Shown here: one piece after another, positions 54,949 to 63,721 of the stretch
Layout: each line of letters begins with the position of its first letter
How positions within the stretch are numbered: the stretch's first letter is position 1
Source: Halocynthiibacter namhaensis
GTDB lineage: Bacteria > Pseudomonadota > Alphaproteobacteria > Rhodobacterales > Rhodobacteraceae
DNA: 64,000 nucleotides
Assembly (NCBI RefSeq): GCF_000812685.1
Contig: NZ_JWIF01000011.1
Location: forward strand, 23,275 to 87,274
Direction: 5' to 3'
Notes under the pieces: generated by a model
The model's database searches: none
What the model saw: the letters and a program-made list of their open reading frames with translations, nothing else
Told to the model about the DNA's origin: nothing
Position numbers and translations under genes: made by a program

Positions 54949-56775
54949 ATGCGTCAATTGTCTCTGGGGGGGGAAGTCCCCGATTCTGAAAATCTGTCCA
55001 GTGGTTGGCTGACGATCCGTCGGGTTATTCCTTATCTTTGGCCGGATGGGCAAAATTGGGTCAAAAAGCGGGTTGTCGTTGCGATGATCATGCTGCTGCT
55101 GTCGAAGGTCATCGCAGTTGGCACGCCCTTTTTGTACAAAGCCGCGGTGGATTCACTGGCGGGTGAAAGCGGCAGCGCAACTTGGCTGCTGGCCATCGGT
55201 GCGGTGGGGCTGACGGTTGCATATGGTGTCGCGCGTTTGATGAACATCGGATTTCAACAGTTGCGCGATGTGGTCTTTGCCCGGGTTGGGCAACGTGCTT
55301 TGCGTATGTTGGCATTGCGCACGTTTGAACATATCCATGAACTTTCAATGCGTTACCACATAACGCGTAAGACTGGCGGCCTATCCCGGATCGTTGAACG
55401 CGGCGTCAAAGGCGTTGAATTCCTTCTGCGCTTCCTGTTGTTTTCCATCGGCCCTTTGGCGATTGAACTGTTCTTCATCGCGATCATTCTTTGGCTGGTT
55501 TTTGACATTTGGTACCTTGCAGCGGTTGTCGGAACCATCGGCATTTACATTTGGTTCACCTTCAAAGTGACAGAATGGCGGGTGAAGATCCGCAAAGAGA
55601 TGAACGACCAAGATACAGACGCCAACCAAAAGGCCATCGACAGCCTTTTGAACTTTGAAACCGTGAAATATTTCGGCGCGGAAGCCCGCGAAGCCAAGCG
55701 TTATGACAACGCCATGGCCGGGTATGAGGTCGCGGCGTTGAAGACGGCCTATTCCTTGGCTTTTCTTAACTTTGGCCAAGCTTTCCTAATCACCGGCGGG
55801 TTGGTGATCGTCATGGTTATGGCGGCGATGGGTGTTGAAAGCGGCAAACTGACGGTTGGCGATTTTGTCATGGTGAACGCTTATATGATCCAGATCACGT
55901 TGCCCCTGAACTTCCTCGGCACGGTCTATCGCGAGATCCGCCAAGCCCTCGTTGATATGGGCGAAATGTTTGGCCTGTTGGAACAACCTGCTGAGGTGAC
56001 GGATAAGCCTGATGCTGCGGCTTTGGATGTGACCGGCGGCGAGGTTCGGTTTGAAAATATCCACTTTGGGTACCACGATGAACGCCCCATCTTGAAAGGC
56101 CTTGATCTGACCGTTCCTGCGGGCGGCAGCCTTGCAATTGTTGGCCCATCCGGTGCGGGAAAATCGACAATCGGGCGTTTGATGTTCCGTTTTTATGACG
56201 TCAATGAAGGGGCGTTGAAGATCGATGGCCAAGACGTGCGTGATGTGACACAAAAAAGCCTGCATGACGCGATCGGTGTTGTGCCGCAGGACACTGTTTT
56301 GTTCAATGATACAGTGGGTTACAACATTGCTTATGGTCGTGATGATGCGACGCACGCGGATGTGATTGAGGCGGCGAAAGCTGCGAAAATTCACGATTTC
56401 ATCAGCAGTCTTCCCGAAGGCTATGACACCCAGGTCGGCGAACGTGGCTTAAAGCTGTCCGGTGGTGAAAAACAACGTGTCGGCATTGCGCGCACACTTT
56501 TGAAGAACCCACCAATCCTGTTGCTGGACGAAGCCACATCCGCGCTTGATACGGAAACTGAAAGCAACATCCAGGCCAGTCTGTCCGAAATGGGGCAGGG
56601 GCGCACGGTGATCACCATTGCCCACCGTCTGTCAACGGTTTCGGAAGCGGATGAGATCATCGTTCTGGAAGGCGGTGTTGTTTCTGAACGCGGCACTCAT
56701 GATGAACTGCTTGCGCTGTCTGGTCGCTATGCCAGCATGTGGGATCTGCAACGCGCCGAGGTTGAGGCGGGGTAA
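54949..56775 (+). CDS. Atm1-type ABC exporter (half transporter)
   Basis: A 608-residue half transporter with a six-helix exporter domain and an ATPase domain at the C-terminus. Segments VERGVKGVEFLLRFLLFSIGPLAIEL and FEHIHELSMRYHITRKTGGLSR are typical of the Atm1/HMT1 family (mitochondrial Fe-S export and bacterial heavy-metal or glutathione-adduct export). Walker A GPSGAGKST begins at residue 399, the signature is LSGGEKQRVGIARTLL, and Walker B is ILLLDEATSALD. The start at 54949 is an ATG with weak site; a longer frame upstream is rejected. A run of eight G falls in codons 6-9. Confidence 0.93.
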   Translation: MRQLSLGGEVPDSENLSSGWLTIRRVIPYLWPDGQNWVKKRVVVAMIMLLLSKVIAVGTPFLYKAAVDSLAGESGSATWLLAIGAVGLTVAYGVARLMNIGFQQLRDVVFARVGQRALRMLALRTFEHIHELSMRYHITRKTGGLSRIVERGVKGVEFLLRFLLFSIGPLAIELFFIAIILWLVFDIWYLAAVVGTIGIYIWFTFKVTEWRVKIRKEMNDQDTDANQKAIDSLLNFETVKYFGAEAREAKRYDNAMAGYEVAALKTAYSLAFLNFGQAFLITGGLVIVMVMAAMGVESGKLTVGDFVMVNAYMIQITLPLNFLGTVYREIRQALVDMGEMFGLLEQPAEVTDKPDAAALDVTGGEVRFENIHFGYHDERPILKGLDLTVPAGGSLAIVGPSGAGKSTIGRLMFRFYDVNEGALKIDGQDVRDVTQKSLHDAIGVVPQDTVLFNDTVGYNIAYGRDDATHADVIEAAKAAKIHDFISSLPEGYDTQVGERGLKLSGGEKQRVGIARTLLKNPPILLLDEATSALDTETESNIQASLSEMGQGRTVITIAHRLSTVSEADEIIVLEGGVVSERGTHDELLALSGRYASMWDLQRAEVEAG

Positions 56776-56816
56776 GCTGTTGCCTTGGGCTTGTCCCGAG
56801 AGCTTCTAGATTGATT

Positions 56817-56844
56817 GGGGCGATGCGCAGGCATCGCCCCTTTT
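56817..56844 (+). terminator. Rho-independent terminator after the Atm1-type gene
   Basis: Perfect ten-base stem GGGGCGATGC / GCATCGCCCC with a GCAG loop, followed by TTTT. Lies 41 bases after the stop, in the gap before the convergent nitroreductase gene. Confidence 0.88.
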
Positions 56845-56893
56845 CGTGACACCATACAGGCAAGTGCTTGCTATGGCCTAAGTTGCGTCGGGT

Positions 56894-57487
56894 TTAGCTG
56901 GAAACCCAATCGGTAATGGCATCGATATCCGGGCGTCTACGGTCTTGTGGTGTCGCGCCTTCACTTCCGATATGGATATAGCCTGCGACATAATCATCGC
57001 CTTCGATGCCCAGACCCTCAGCTAAAAAACCTTTGTGAAATGCTGTAAAACCGGTCAGCCAATTCGCACCCCACCCAGAGGCCTGCGCCGCATTCAGCAT
57101 GGCCATACAGACGGCACCAGCGGATAAATCTTGTTCAATACGCGGGAAATCATCACAGTCTTTATAGGCGCAGACCACGGCGACAACCAAATTGGCATTG
57201 CCAAAGAAACCCGAAATATTTTCGACCTTCTGTGCATCCACACCTGCGGCCGTCCCATGTGTCTTAACCAAAGGGGCAAGCCGTTGAAGGGCCGGACGTT
57301 CCAAGACGATAAACCGCCAAGGGACCAACATTTTATGGTCTGGCGTGCGTGCTGCTGCGGTTAAGATTGGTGCCAGTTCATCGCGTGTTGGCACCGGTGC
57401 TTTTAGGCTGCGCACAGGGCGAGAGCGTCGGGTCAGCAGAAAATCCATCACAGCCGCATTCGGTGCCAGAGCTTTAATATCCATCAT
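56894..57487 (-). CDS. Nitroreductase family flavoprotein
   Basis: A 197-residue FMN enzyme that reduces nitro compounds or quinones with NAD(P)H. It has TRRSRPVRSLKAPVPTRDEL (FMN phosphate-binding arginines), AARTPDHKMLVPWRFIVL and GWGANWLTGF, typical of the small YdjA-like group. The ATG at 57487 has AAAAGGA before it at a good distance; a second ATG three bases later is possible. Substrate unknown. Confidence 0.9.
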   Translation of the reverse strand: MMDIKALAPNAAVMDFLLTRRSRPVRSLKAPVPTRDELAPILTAAARTPDHKMLVPWRFIVLERPALQRLAPLVKTHGTAAGVDAQKVENISGFFGNANLVVAVVCAYKDCDDFPRIEQDLSAGAVCMAMLNAAQASGWGANWLTGFTAFHKGFLAEGLGIEGDDYVAGYIHIGSEGATPQDRRRPDIDAITDWVSS

Positions 57488-57579
57488 TCATCTTCCTTTT
57501 GATTAGACTGTCTGGCTGGTGGTCATGTGGCTTGACTGACACTGGCTTTCACATTTTAGATAGCGACCTTCCGGGCACA

Positions 57580-58023
57580 ATGCCAGAGGAACCAGACGTC
57601 ATTTTCCACCGATCGCGCGGCGTCAAAGAACAGGGGGTTTCCCTTCTGAAACGCGCGATATACACCTGCAAGATGGAAGTTTTTGATGGCATCATAAATG
57701 ATCGCGGCAGCAAATATGCAGTTTCAGGCGGGGCAGTGACCTCTAAGCCCGAGGCCTTGGCATTTTTGAAACAGCTTAAGCGTCAGAAGAAATTCGCAAA
57801 AGCCACCCATAACACATGGGCGTGTTTGCTGGATGAAGGGCCGCTGAAAAACGATGACGGGGAAAGCGGTGCTGGCATGGTGATCGTGCGCATGTTGGAA
57901 CGCGAAGAACTGCGCAACCATATTGTTGTTGTAACGCGTTGGTATGGCGGCACAAAACTGGGCGGAGACCGATTTCGTCGGGTGCAGGATGCTGTGAACT
58001 ATTATCTTAAGGAAAAGACATGA
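57580..58023 (+). CDS. IMPACT/YigZ (UPF0029) family protein
   Basis: A 147-residue protein with the IMPACT fold. The marks are KFAKATHNTWACLLD (the conserved His), DDGESGAGMVIVRMLE and VVVTRWYGGTKLGGDRFR. Relatives in eukaryotes bind GCN1 and dampen amino-acid stress signalling; the bacterial role is not known. I prefer ATG 57580; the frame is open to 57499 but starts there with TTG in a site without ribosome-binding sequence. It is coupled to dgkA (ATGA). Confidence 0.84.
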   Translation: MPEEPDVIFHRSRGVKEQGVSLLKRAIYTCKMEVFDGIINDRGSKYAVSGGAVTSKPEALAFLKQLKRQKKFAKATHNTWACLLDEGPLKNDDGESGAGMVIVRMLEREELRNHIVVVTRWYGGTKLGGDRFRRVQDAVNYYLKEKT

Positions 58024-58391
58024 AGGCCCAATTCAAAGCACAATGGGATCGGTTTAAATGGCGCTGTATCTGGTCTTGGGAAGGCTGGGTGAACTGCTGG
58101 CAAGAAGAACAAAGCCTAAAGCAGTGGTTGGTCGCCAATGCGATTTCAGCCCCCCTTGCGCTGTGGTTGCCTTTGTCCGGTGGGGAACGCGCCGCTATCT
58201 TGGCATTGGGTGTTCTGGTCCTCGCGGCGGAACTGTTTAACACTGCCATTGAACGTTGTGTCGATCTGATCACCCAAGAGAAACATGATCTCGCCAAACA
58301 AGCCAAAGACCTTGGCAGCGCGGGGGTGGCCGTCACGGCACTTGCGGCAGGTGTGGCCTGGGCTGTGGTGCTGATACGTCTGTACGCATAA
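58020..58391 (+). CDS. dgkA: Diacylglycerol kinase (DgkA)
   Basis: A 123-residue, three-helix membrane enzyme that phosphorylates diacylglycerol. Conserved parts are RCIWSWEGWVNCWQEEQSLKQW, the catalytic stretch VLAAELFNTAIERCVDL (Glu and Asn), and KDLGSAGVAVTALAAG. Length is as in E. coli (122). It starts inside the stop of the IMPACT gene. Confidence 0.95.
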   Translation: MKAQFKAQWDRFKWRCIWSWEGWVNCWQEEQSLKQWLVANAISAPLALWLPLSGGERAAILALGVLVLAAELFNTAIERCVDLITQEKHDLAKQAKDLGSAGVAVTALAAGVAWAVVLIRLYA

Positions 58392-58528
58392 TCAGGTCGC
58401 GATCTTGGTCGTGCGAGACAGGCGGACCGGGACAATCGGGGTAAGACAATCGGGCTGGGCTGCCCTTGTCTAAGGTCCTGTCCGTCCCCATATCTTGCAT
58501 GATATGATATATTTCAAAGGCCTTCACA

Positions 58529-59218
58529 TTGATTTTTTCTGACTTTACAAAAGCGCTTGCGCAGGCGGGGGACCCAAAGTTTCGCCGTGTGGTCATCCTT
58601 GGTATTTTGCTGGCCTTGGGTTTGCTGTTTGGGCTTTATGCGATCTTGGTTTTAATTCTCAGCCTTGTCACACCCGATCAAATTACACTGCCTTGGATCG
58701 GCGAAATTGGGGGCATCCACGAAGTTCTATCCTGGGTCTCATTGGTGGCGATGATGGGGTTGTCGGTCTTCCTGATGGTGCCGGTCGCGTCCCTGTTCAC
58801 CGGCATATTTTTGGACGAAGTCGCCGACGCGGTGGAAGAAAAACACCATGCATATCTGCCCCAAGTCCGTCACCGCAGCTTTGCAGAAATGGCCGTGCAA
58901 TCATCGCGCTTTCTGGCCGTCATGGTGATCGCAAACCTTATTGCGCTGATCTTTTACATTTTCCTTGCCCCATTCGCGCCGCTGATTTGGGTTGGGTTGA
59001 ACGGTTATCTGTTGTCGCGCGAATATTTCACCATGGTGGCAGAACGACGCCTTAGCCCGATGGATGCAGATGCGTTGCGCAAACGTCACCGATTTGAGAT
59101 TTGGTTCGCAGGTTGCCTCATGACAGCACCGCTTTTGTTCCCGTTCATAAGCCTGTTGATCCCGGTGTTTGGCGTTGCGACATTCACGCATTTATATCAC
59201 CGCTTGCCACAAAGCTGA
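58529..59218 (+). CDS. EI24-domain membrane protein (CysZ-like)
   Basis: A 229-residue polytopic membrane protein of the EI24/CysZ family, with about four or five helices. Segments are FSDFTKALAQAGDPKFRRVV, LMVPVASLFTGIFLDEVADAVE and YLLSREYFTMVAERRLS. CysZ of enterobacteria takes up sulfate; whether this one does is unknown. There is no ATG: the start is TTG 58529 with AAAGG eight bases before. Confidence 0.85.
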   Translation: MIFSDFTKALAQAGDPKFRRVVILGILLALGLLFGLYAILVLILSLVTPDQITLPWIGEIGGIHEVLSWVSLVAMMGLSVFLMVPVASLFTGIFLDEVADAVEEKHHAYLPQVRHRSFAEMAVQSSRFLAVMVIANLIALIFYIFLAPFAPLIWVGLNGYLLSREYFTMVAERRLSPMDADALRKRHRFEIWFAGCLMTAPLLFPFISLLIPVFGVATFTHLYHRLPQS

Positions 59219-59254
59219 TCTAGGCTGATACGTCTTTCCATCCGCGCCTATGGC

Positions 59255-60301
59255 TTAAGCCGTCACTTGCGTGAAGGCTGCGTCGGCGGCTTCCAATGCA
59301 CCTTCGATGTAACCTCCGAATTGGGCGGCGACTTCGGTTCCCGCGAAACGGATTTTCCCGTCCCATAGGTGGGCCATCGCTTGTGGCAATCCATAATCAG
59401 GATGTGCATATAGCGGTTCCAGGTCGGCTTGGGTTGATGTGTTTTGGTCAAAGGCCCAGTCTTTGATGTACAGCTGCTTGGGCGCAGCTGCATCCGGCCC
59501 AAACAGACGTATGAGTTGCGCCTGAATATGCTGGCGCAAACGGGGTTCATCCCTGCGCGATTGGGGCGGAATACCGATAAAGCCGAACAGCGCAAAGGGG
59601 CCACCCTCAGCCGGTGAGGCATCGTGGATTTCAACCAATGGGCCAAATCGACTTGTGGCATCACCGGACAAACCTGCGTCTCGCCAAAAGGGGGTGTCAT
59701 ATACGGCAATGGCTTTGGCTTGACCTGCCATCCAGGTCGCGATCTGTTGCATGGACGTCCGTGCGGCCAATGGCAGGTCAGGCGTGAAAGTGATCTCTGC
59801 GGCGACGCGTGGGGGCAGGGCGAGAACCGCTTGATCTGCGGATATTCTGTCGCCATTGGCCAGATGTGCGACGATGCCCTGATCCGCATCCGTCAGTGAA
59901 ATGACCTGTGCATTTAGAAGCTTACGATCACCAGGTAGGCGATCCGCCAGCGATTGGGTCAGTGCTTGCAGGCCGCCTTTCAGCCGCCAGCTGCCCTCCA
60001 TTGATGAAAACCCACGCCCATGTTGAACTTGGCCATGCGGATCTTCAAAGGTTAAATCCCCGGCACTGAACTGATCGAATTTCTCAAGGCCCAGGCGTTC
60101 AATAAGGGCGGCAATGCGCGGCTGTCCTGGCCAAAACCAAGCGGGCCCCATATCAAAATAGCCGTCGTCTAGATATTGGGTTTGGATGCGCCCGCCAAAA
60201 CGATCACGGGCCTCAACCAATAGATAGTCATGCCCTGCGGCCTCAAGCCTATCCGCAAGGGCAAGACCAGATAGGCCACCGCCAATGATCAGTGTTTTCA
60301 T
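59255..60301 (-). CDS. Flavin monoamine oxidase-like FAD-dependent oxidoreductase
   Basis: A 348-residue FAD enzyme. It opens with the dinucleotide-binding motif IIGGGLSGLALADRLEAAG, then VEARDRFGGRIQT and a second FAD contact at the C-terminus (IRFAGTEVAAQFGGYIEGAL). This is the amine oxidase/phytoene desaturase superfamily. The substrate could be an amine or a related compound; no specific residues settle this. It faces the EI24 gene tail to tail. Confidence 0.9.
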   Translation of the reverse strand: MKTLIIGGGLSGLALADRLEAAGHDYLLVEARDRFGGRIQTQYLDDGYFDMGPAWFWPGQPRIAALIERLGLEKFDQFSAGDLTFEDPHGQVQHGRGFSSMEGSWRLKGGLQALTQSLADRLPGDRKLLNAQVISLTDADQGIVAHLANGDRISADQAVLALPPRVAAEITFTPDLPLAARTSMQQIATWMAGQAKAIAVYDTPFWRDAGLSGDATSRFGPLVEIHDASPAEGGPFALFGFIGIPPQSRRDEPRLRQHIQAQLIRLFGPDAAAPKQLYIKDWAFDQNTSTQADLEPLYAHPDYGLPQAMAHLWDGKIRFAGTEVAAQFGGYIEGALEAADAAFTQVTA

Positions 60302-60352
60302 ATCAACCCTTTGTCACTTTACAGGACATCTTGTGGCATCCATCTTTCCGGC

Positions 60353-60646
60353 TTAATCCGCTGACAGTGCTTCGGGGGTTGCGTTTAGGCGGTTGAACAC
60401 ATCAACATCAGCCACGGTCACGATCTCCCAGACGATGATCCAAAAGAGAAATGCCCAAACCACAGCCGCGATCCCCGTCGTGATCAGGGCACGCTTCTTA
60501 AGTTGCGGGTTTGCAGGCGCCCCGGCGTGGGTGCCACGCAGAACCTTGCCTTCGTCCCCTTGCGTCGTCAGGCGCACAGGCAGCACACATAGAAAGGTCA
60601 AAAACCATAGAACAGCGTATAAAACGATCGCAGACGTAACAGCCAT
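60353..60646 (-). CDS. DUF1467 family small membrane protein
   Basis: A 97-residue protein with two membrane helices (residues about 4-22 and 58-78) and a loop with RLTTQGDEGKVLRGTHAGAP, the DUF1467 signature. The family occurs in alphaproteobacteria and its function is unknown. The ATG at 60646 overlaps the stop of mce by one base (TAATG), so the pair is translated together. Confidence 0.9.
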   Translation of the reverse strand: MAVTSAIVLYAVLWFLTFLCVLPVRLTTQGDEGKVLRGTHAGAPANPQLKKRALITTGIAAVVWAFLFWIIVWEIVTVADVDVFNRLNATPEALSAD

Positions 60647-61050
60647 TAGACTTGTTCCAATTCGACAAGGCATCCGTTGAAGTCTTTGGGATGCAAGAAT
60701 AAAACGGGTTTTCCATGTGCCCCAATCTTGGGTTCGCCCGAACCAAGCACCCGTGCGCCTTCAGCCTTCATTTTGTCGCGTGCAACAAGAATATCATCGA
60801 CTTCGTAACAAATATGGTGAATGCCACCCGCTGGATTTTTCTCAAGGAAACCATTGATTGGGGAATTTTCGCCCAAAGGATACAACAGCTCAATCTTGGT
60901 GTTTGGCAGCTCAATAAAGACCACCGTTACCCCATGATCAGGTTCGTCCTGGGGGGCGCCGACATTGGCACCCAAAGTGTTTTTATACTGCGCGCTGGCG
61001 GCTTCCAAATCTGGCACAGCAATAGCCACGTGGTTGAGACGACCGATCAT
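60646..61050 (-). CDS. mce: Methylmalonyl-CoA epimerase
   Basis: A 134-residue vicinal-oxygen-chelate enzyme that interconverts (2S)- and (2R)-methylmalonyl-CoA in propionate breakdown. It has GRLNHVAIAVPDLEAA (metal His near residue 7), ELPNTKIELLYPLGENSPI, GGIHHICYEVDD and VELEQV with the last metal-binding Glu. Complete and of normal length. Coupled to DUF1467. The mutase genes are not in the window. Confidence 0.94.
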   Translation of the reverse strand: MIGRLNHVAIAVPDLEAASAQYKNTLGANVGAPQDEPDHGVTVVFIELPNTKIELLYPLGENSPINGFLEKNPAGGIHHICYEVDDILVARDKMKAEGARVLGSGEPKIGAHGKPVLFLHPKDFNGCLVELEQV

Positions 61051-61278
61051 GATGTATTCTCCCGTATGTTTGAAACCTTATGACCGGGGCGCTGCTTTGG
61101 CGCAAGCTCTCTGGGGCATCCGTGATGACACATTCTGTCGCGGTGTTTGCAATATGCGATGTGATTTTAATGGCTCTGTTAACGCGGTGTTCACCGACTC
61201 AACCCAGACTGAAGGGGTAGTTAATGTTTACTGGGTCGCGTCCGACGTTTGACCCAATAATTGTGAAAGGATAGGGGA

Positions 61279-61995
61279 ATGGACGACCTAGAAAGCCTGA
61301 TGGCCACGCAGGTGCCAACCGCAGAACGCCCACTTGCCGGATTAACCGTACTTGTCGTGGAAGACAGCCGCTTTGCCTGCGAGGCCATGCGTTTGCTGTG
61401 TTTGAGATCTGGTGCGCGCATTCGGCGCGCCGACTGTTTGGCTTCTGCCCGCCGCCATCTTCAGGTGTATTGTCCTTCCGTTGTTATCATTGACCTTGGC
61501 TTGCCTGATGGATCGGGGGAAGAATTGATCCAAGAACTGGATACGGCCATGCCACGCGTAAATCTGGTGCTTGGAACCTCGGGTGACCCGGGGGCAGAAG
61601 CGCTTGCGTATAACGCTGGTGCAGATGGTTTCTTGGACAAACCCATCAACAATCTTGCGGCATTTCAGAACAAGATTTTGTCTGGCCTGCCTATAGATCG
61701 CCGCCCCACCGGCCCAAGGCCGACGAACGACAGTAACATCACGCCCGATCCCATTGCCTATCGGGATGATCTGGCCCATATCGCCACGGTTCTGGACGGC
61801 AGCCCTGATGGAAAAACGTTGGATTATGTATCGCAATTCTTAGGTGGGCTTGCCCGAAGTGCGGCGGATACTCAGTTGGAAACAGCGGCGAAGATGTTGT
61901 CCGAACATCGCAACAACGCCCCGGACATACGCTCAGACCTATCGCATCTTAATGGATTGGTCCAAGAACGCATTGCGTCAAGTGGTGCGATCTAG
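61279..61995 (+). CDS. Receiver-domain response regulator without DNA-binding domain
   Basis: A 238-residue protein. Residues 22-135 form a receiver domain: acidic pair Glu28-Asp29, phosphorylation site Asp72 (VVIIDLGLPDGSG), Thr100 and Lys121. Residues 136-238 are mostly helical (DDLAHIATVLDG, LDYVSQFLGGLAR, AAKMLSEH) with no HTH or known enzyme domain, and may bind a partner such as a histidine kinase or phosphotransfer protein. No kinase gene is close. The ATG at 61279 follows AGGGGA. Confidence 0.86.
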   Translation: MDDLESLMATQVPTAERPLAGLTVLVVEDSRFACEAMRLLCLRSGARIRRADCLASARRHLQVYCPSVVIIDLGLPDGSGEELIQELDTAMPRVNLVLGTSGDPGAEALAYNAGADGFLDKPINNLAAFQNKILSGLPIDRRPTGPRPTNDSNITPDPIAYRDDLAHIATVLDGSPDGKTLDYVSQFLGGLARSAADTQLETAAKMLSEHRNNAPDIRSDLSHLNGLVQERIASSGAI

Positions 61996-62014
61996 GGCGT
62001 ATCCAGCACGAATA

Positions 62015-62923
62015 TCACACCCATTTCGCCATCGGTGGCAAGCTCATCAACACGGCATTGGCGTCATGGCCGGTTTCCAGGCCAAACTTGGTCCCGCGAT
62101 CCCAAACCAGATTGTATTCCGCGTATAACCCGCGGTGCACAAGTTGGGTGTCTTTGTCCGCTTCCGTGAATTCTGTGCCGCGACGACGTTCAACCAATGG
62201 CACAAAAGCGGGTAGGAATGCCTGCCCAACTGATTTGAGAAACGAGAAATCCTGCCCCCAATCGCCGGTGTTGTGATCATCAAAGAAAATGCCGCCCACA
62301 CCTCGGGCACGCCCGCGATGGGGCACGTAGAAATATTCGTCAGCCCAGGCCTTAAATCGTGTGTAATAGTCAGAATTATGCGCGTCGCAGGCGGCCTTTT
62401 GAACCGCGTGGAAGTCCGACGTGTCTTCGTCGAATTCAACGGCTGGGTTCAAATCTGAACCGCCCCCAAGCCACCACCCATGCGGCGTCCAAAACATACG
62501 TGTATTCATATGTACCGCTGGGCATAAGGGGTTTTGCATATGCGCAACCAATGAAATTCCAGCCGCCCAAAATCTTGGATCATCTTTCATGCCAGGCAGG
62601 TCTTTACGCGCCGCCATTGCCGATACGGCCCGCTCTCCCAATGTTCCATAAACGGTTGAGATATTCACGCCGACCTTCTCAAAAACGCGCCCTCCGCGCA
62701 TCACTGACATCAGCCCACCGCCGGCATCCGACCCATCTTCCGCATTCCGCGTGGTTTCAGATATTTCAAACTTGCCTGCCGACTGATCCGAAAACGGACC
62801 GCTATCATGACTGTCTTCAAGCGCTTCGAAACGTCCAACAATTTCATCCCTCAAGGTGCGGAACCAAGCGGTTGCTTCCTGCTTCTGGGCGGTCATGTCG
62901 TTTAGGGCTGTCGTGGTCATCAT
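62015..62923 (-). CDS. hemF: Oxygen-dependent coproporphyrinogen III oxidase (HemF)
   Basis: A 302-residue enzyme of haem synthesis that needs oxygen. It contains AGISLVAHMQNPLCPAVHMN, FWTPHGWWLGGGSDLNPAVE and VGGIFFDDHNTGDW, the family blocks. Two ATG codons in a row (62923 and 62920) follow GGGAAAAG; either may be used. The end reaches VLMSLPPMAKWV, normal. It converges on the regulator gene with a 19-base gap. Confidence 0.96.
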   Translation of the reverse strand: MMTTTALNDMTAQKQEATAWFRTLRDEIVGRFEALEDSHDSGPFSDQSAGKFEISETTRNAEDGSDAGGGLMSVMRGGRVFEKVGVNISTVYGTLGERAVSAMAARKDLPGMKDDPRFWAAGISLVAHMQNPLCPAVHMNTRMFWTPHGWWLGGGSDLNPAVEFDEDTSDFHAVQKAACDAHNSDYYTRFKAWADEYFYVPHRGRARGVGGIFFDDHNTGDWGQDFSFLKSVGQAFLPAFVPLVERRRGTEFTEADKDTQLVHRGLYAEYNLVWDRGTKFGLETGHDANAVLMSLPPMAKWV

Positions 62924-63285
62924 CTTTTCCCGCTCAAAAGTCAGTTTTCCGCTTTGTAGATCGTTTGATAAGATTCCACCAGAACAACGGGAAAATGTCG
63001 CAGCCAAACGAACCGTAAAGAAGGAAGGGGCTGCGGGTAGCTCCCACCGCGTTTGGCAGGCTGATGGGTATGAAAGGTTCCGGAACCTGTGCCGTGACAA
63101 AGAGAGCAACAAGACCCATCTGTCAAATAACAGGATATGTCAGCGCAGGAAGGAAGCTAATGATTGAAAAGATGTAGGTTAATCTTTTGATTTTGAATGT
63201 AAAAACAAGATCTATAGGTCAGAATTCAAGAGATCCAACGCCAGGTTGCACAGACTTCTGCCTTTTTTGGCACAAATGGTGTTTT
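62924..63285. other. 362-base gap between hemF and tRNA-Arg
   Basis: The region upstream of hemF on the - strand and downstream of the tRNA. It should hold the hemF promoter. I see no FNR-type site (TTGAT-N4-ATCAA), no convincing gene, and no T-run terminator for the tRNA. Confidence 0.45.
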
Positions 63286-63362
63286 TGGTGACCCCGACTG
63301 GATTCGAACCAGTAACCTGCCCCTTAGGAGGGGGCTGCTCTATCCAGTTGAGCCACGGGGCC
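63286..63362 (-). tRNA. tRNA-Arg (anticodon CCT)
   Basis: On the - strand a full cloverleaf is readable: acceptor GGCCCCG with CGGGGTC (one G-T pair), D arm GCTC-GAGC, anticodon stem GCCCC / GGGGC around loop CTCCTAA (anticodon CCT), T arm CTGGT-TCGAATC, discriminator A and an encoded CCA. 77 bases with CCA. It reads AGG codons. The neighbouring DNA on the 5' side has recombinase and transposase remnants. Confidence 0.95.
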
Positions 63363-63447
63363 ATTAGACTGCAATGCCATGAATATGCACAATAAAGGGG
63401 GGCGTCTAGGCAGAATGCACTGCTAGTTGAGAATTTGTTTCCCACTT

Positions 63448-63600
63448 TTACGTTTGTTTTTTGTTCTGTTCAAGTTTGGCTACGGCTTGCTTTTCCAGCA
63501 CTTTTCGACTTGTACCTTTTGAATATTCCTTCACCATTTCGAGACTTTTGTGCCCAGTAATTGATGCGATCTGTGCATCCAGCTTCAGCAAGTCTACTGG
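63448..63600 (-). pseudogene. C-terminal remnant of a tyrosine recombinase (integrase)
   Basis: On the - strand a frame ending at TAA 63448 reads about 50 residues that include DAQIASITGHKSLEMVKEYSKG, the last catalytic region of phage-type integrases (His of TGHKS and the Tyr of EYSKG), then a Lys/Glu/Gln-rich tail. No start or upstream catalytic domain remains; the frame meets the transposase remnant near 63600. It lies 85 bases from the tRNA-Arg gene, a usual site for such elements. Confidence 0.75.
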
Positions 63601-63705
63601 CTGCACTATAACGCCCCGAAATGGCTCTGGACTTACAACAACGACCGGCCCAACATGGCCATCGGCAGGATCACTCCCGCTATGAAATTGAAAATGACCG
63701 CGTAG
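63601..63705 (+). pseudogene. 3' end of an IS3-family transposase (OrfB remnant)
   Basis: The + strand frame ending at TAG 63703 reads PKWLWTYNNDRPNMAIGRI then TPAMKLKMTA, the C-terminus of IS3-family OrfB (RPNMGIGGITPAMKL in relatives). About 34 residues remain; the rest is missing, replaced by the integrase tail at about 63600. A leftover of an inserted and largely deleted IS. Confidence 0.72.
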
Positions 63706-63721
63706 TTCTTATTCTGTTGAA

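Noticed and set aside
62359..63018. 219-codon + strand frame opposite hemF and its upstream region
   Set aside because: It is antisense to hemF for most of its length; rich in Pro/Arg/His, without domain resemblance.
63212..63445. 77-codon - strand frame over the tRNA gene
   Set aside because: It runs through the tRNA-Arg sequence and has no site for translation.
63461..63685. 74-codon + strand frame over the integrase tail
   Set aside because: Opposite the recombinase remnant, which explains the sequence better.
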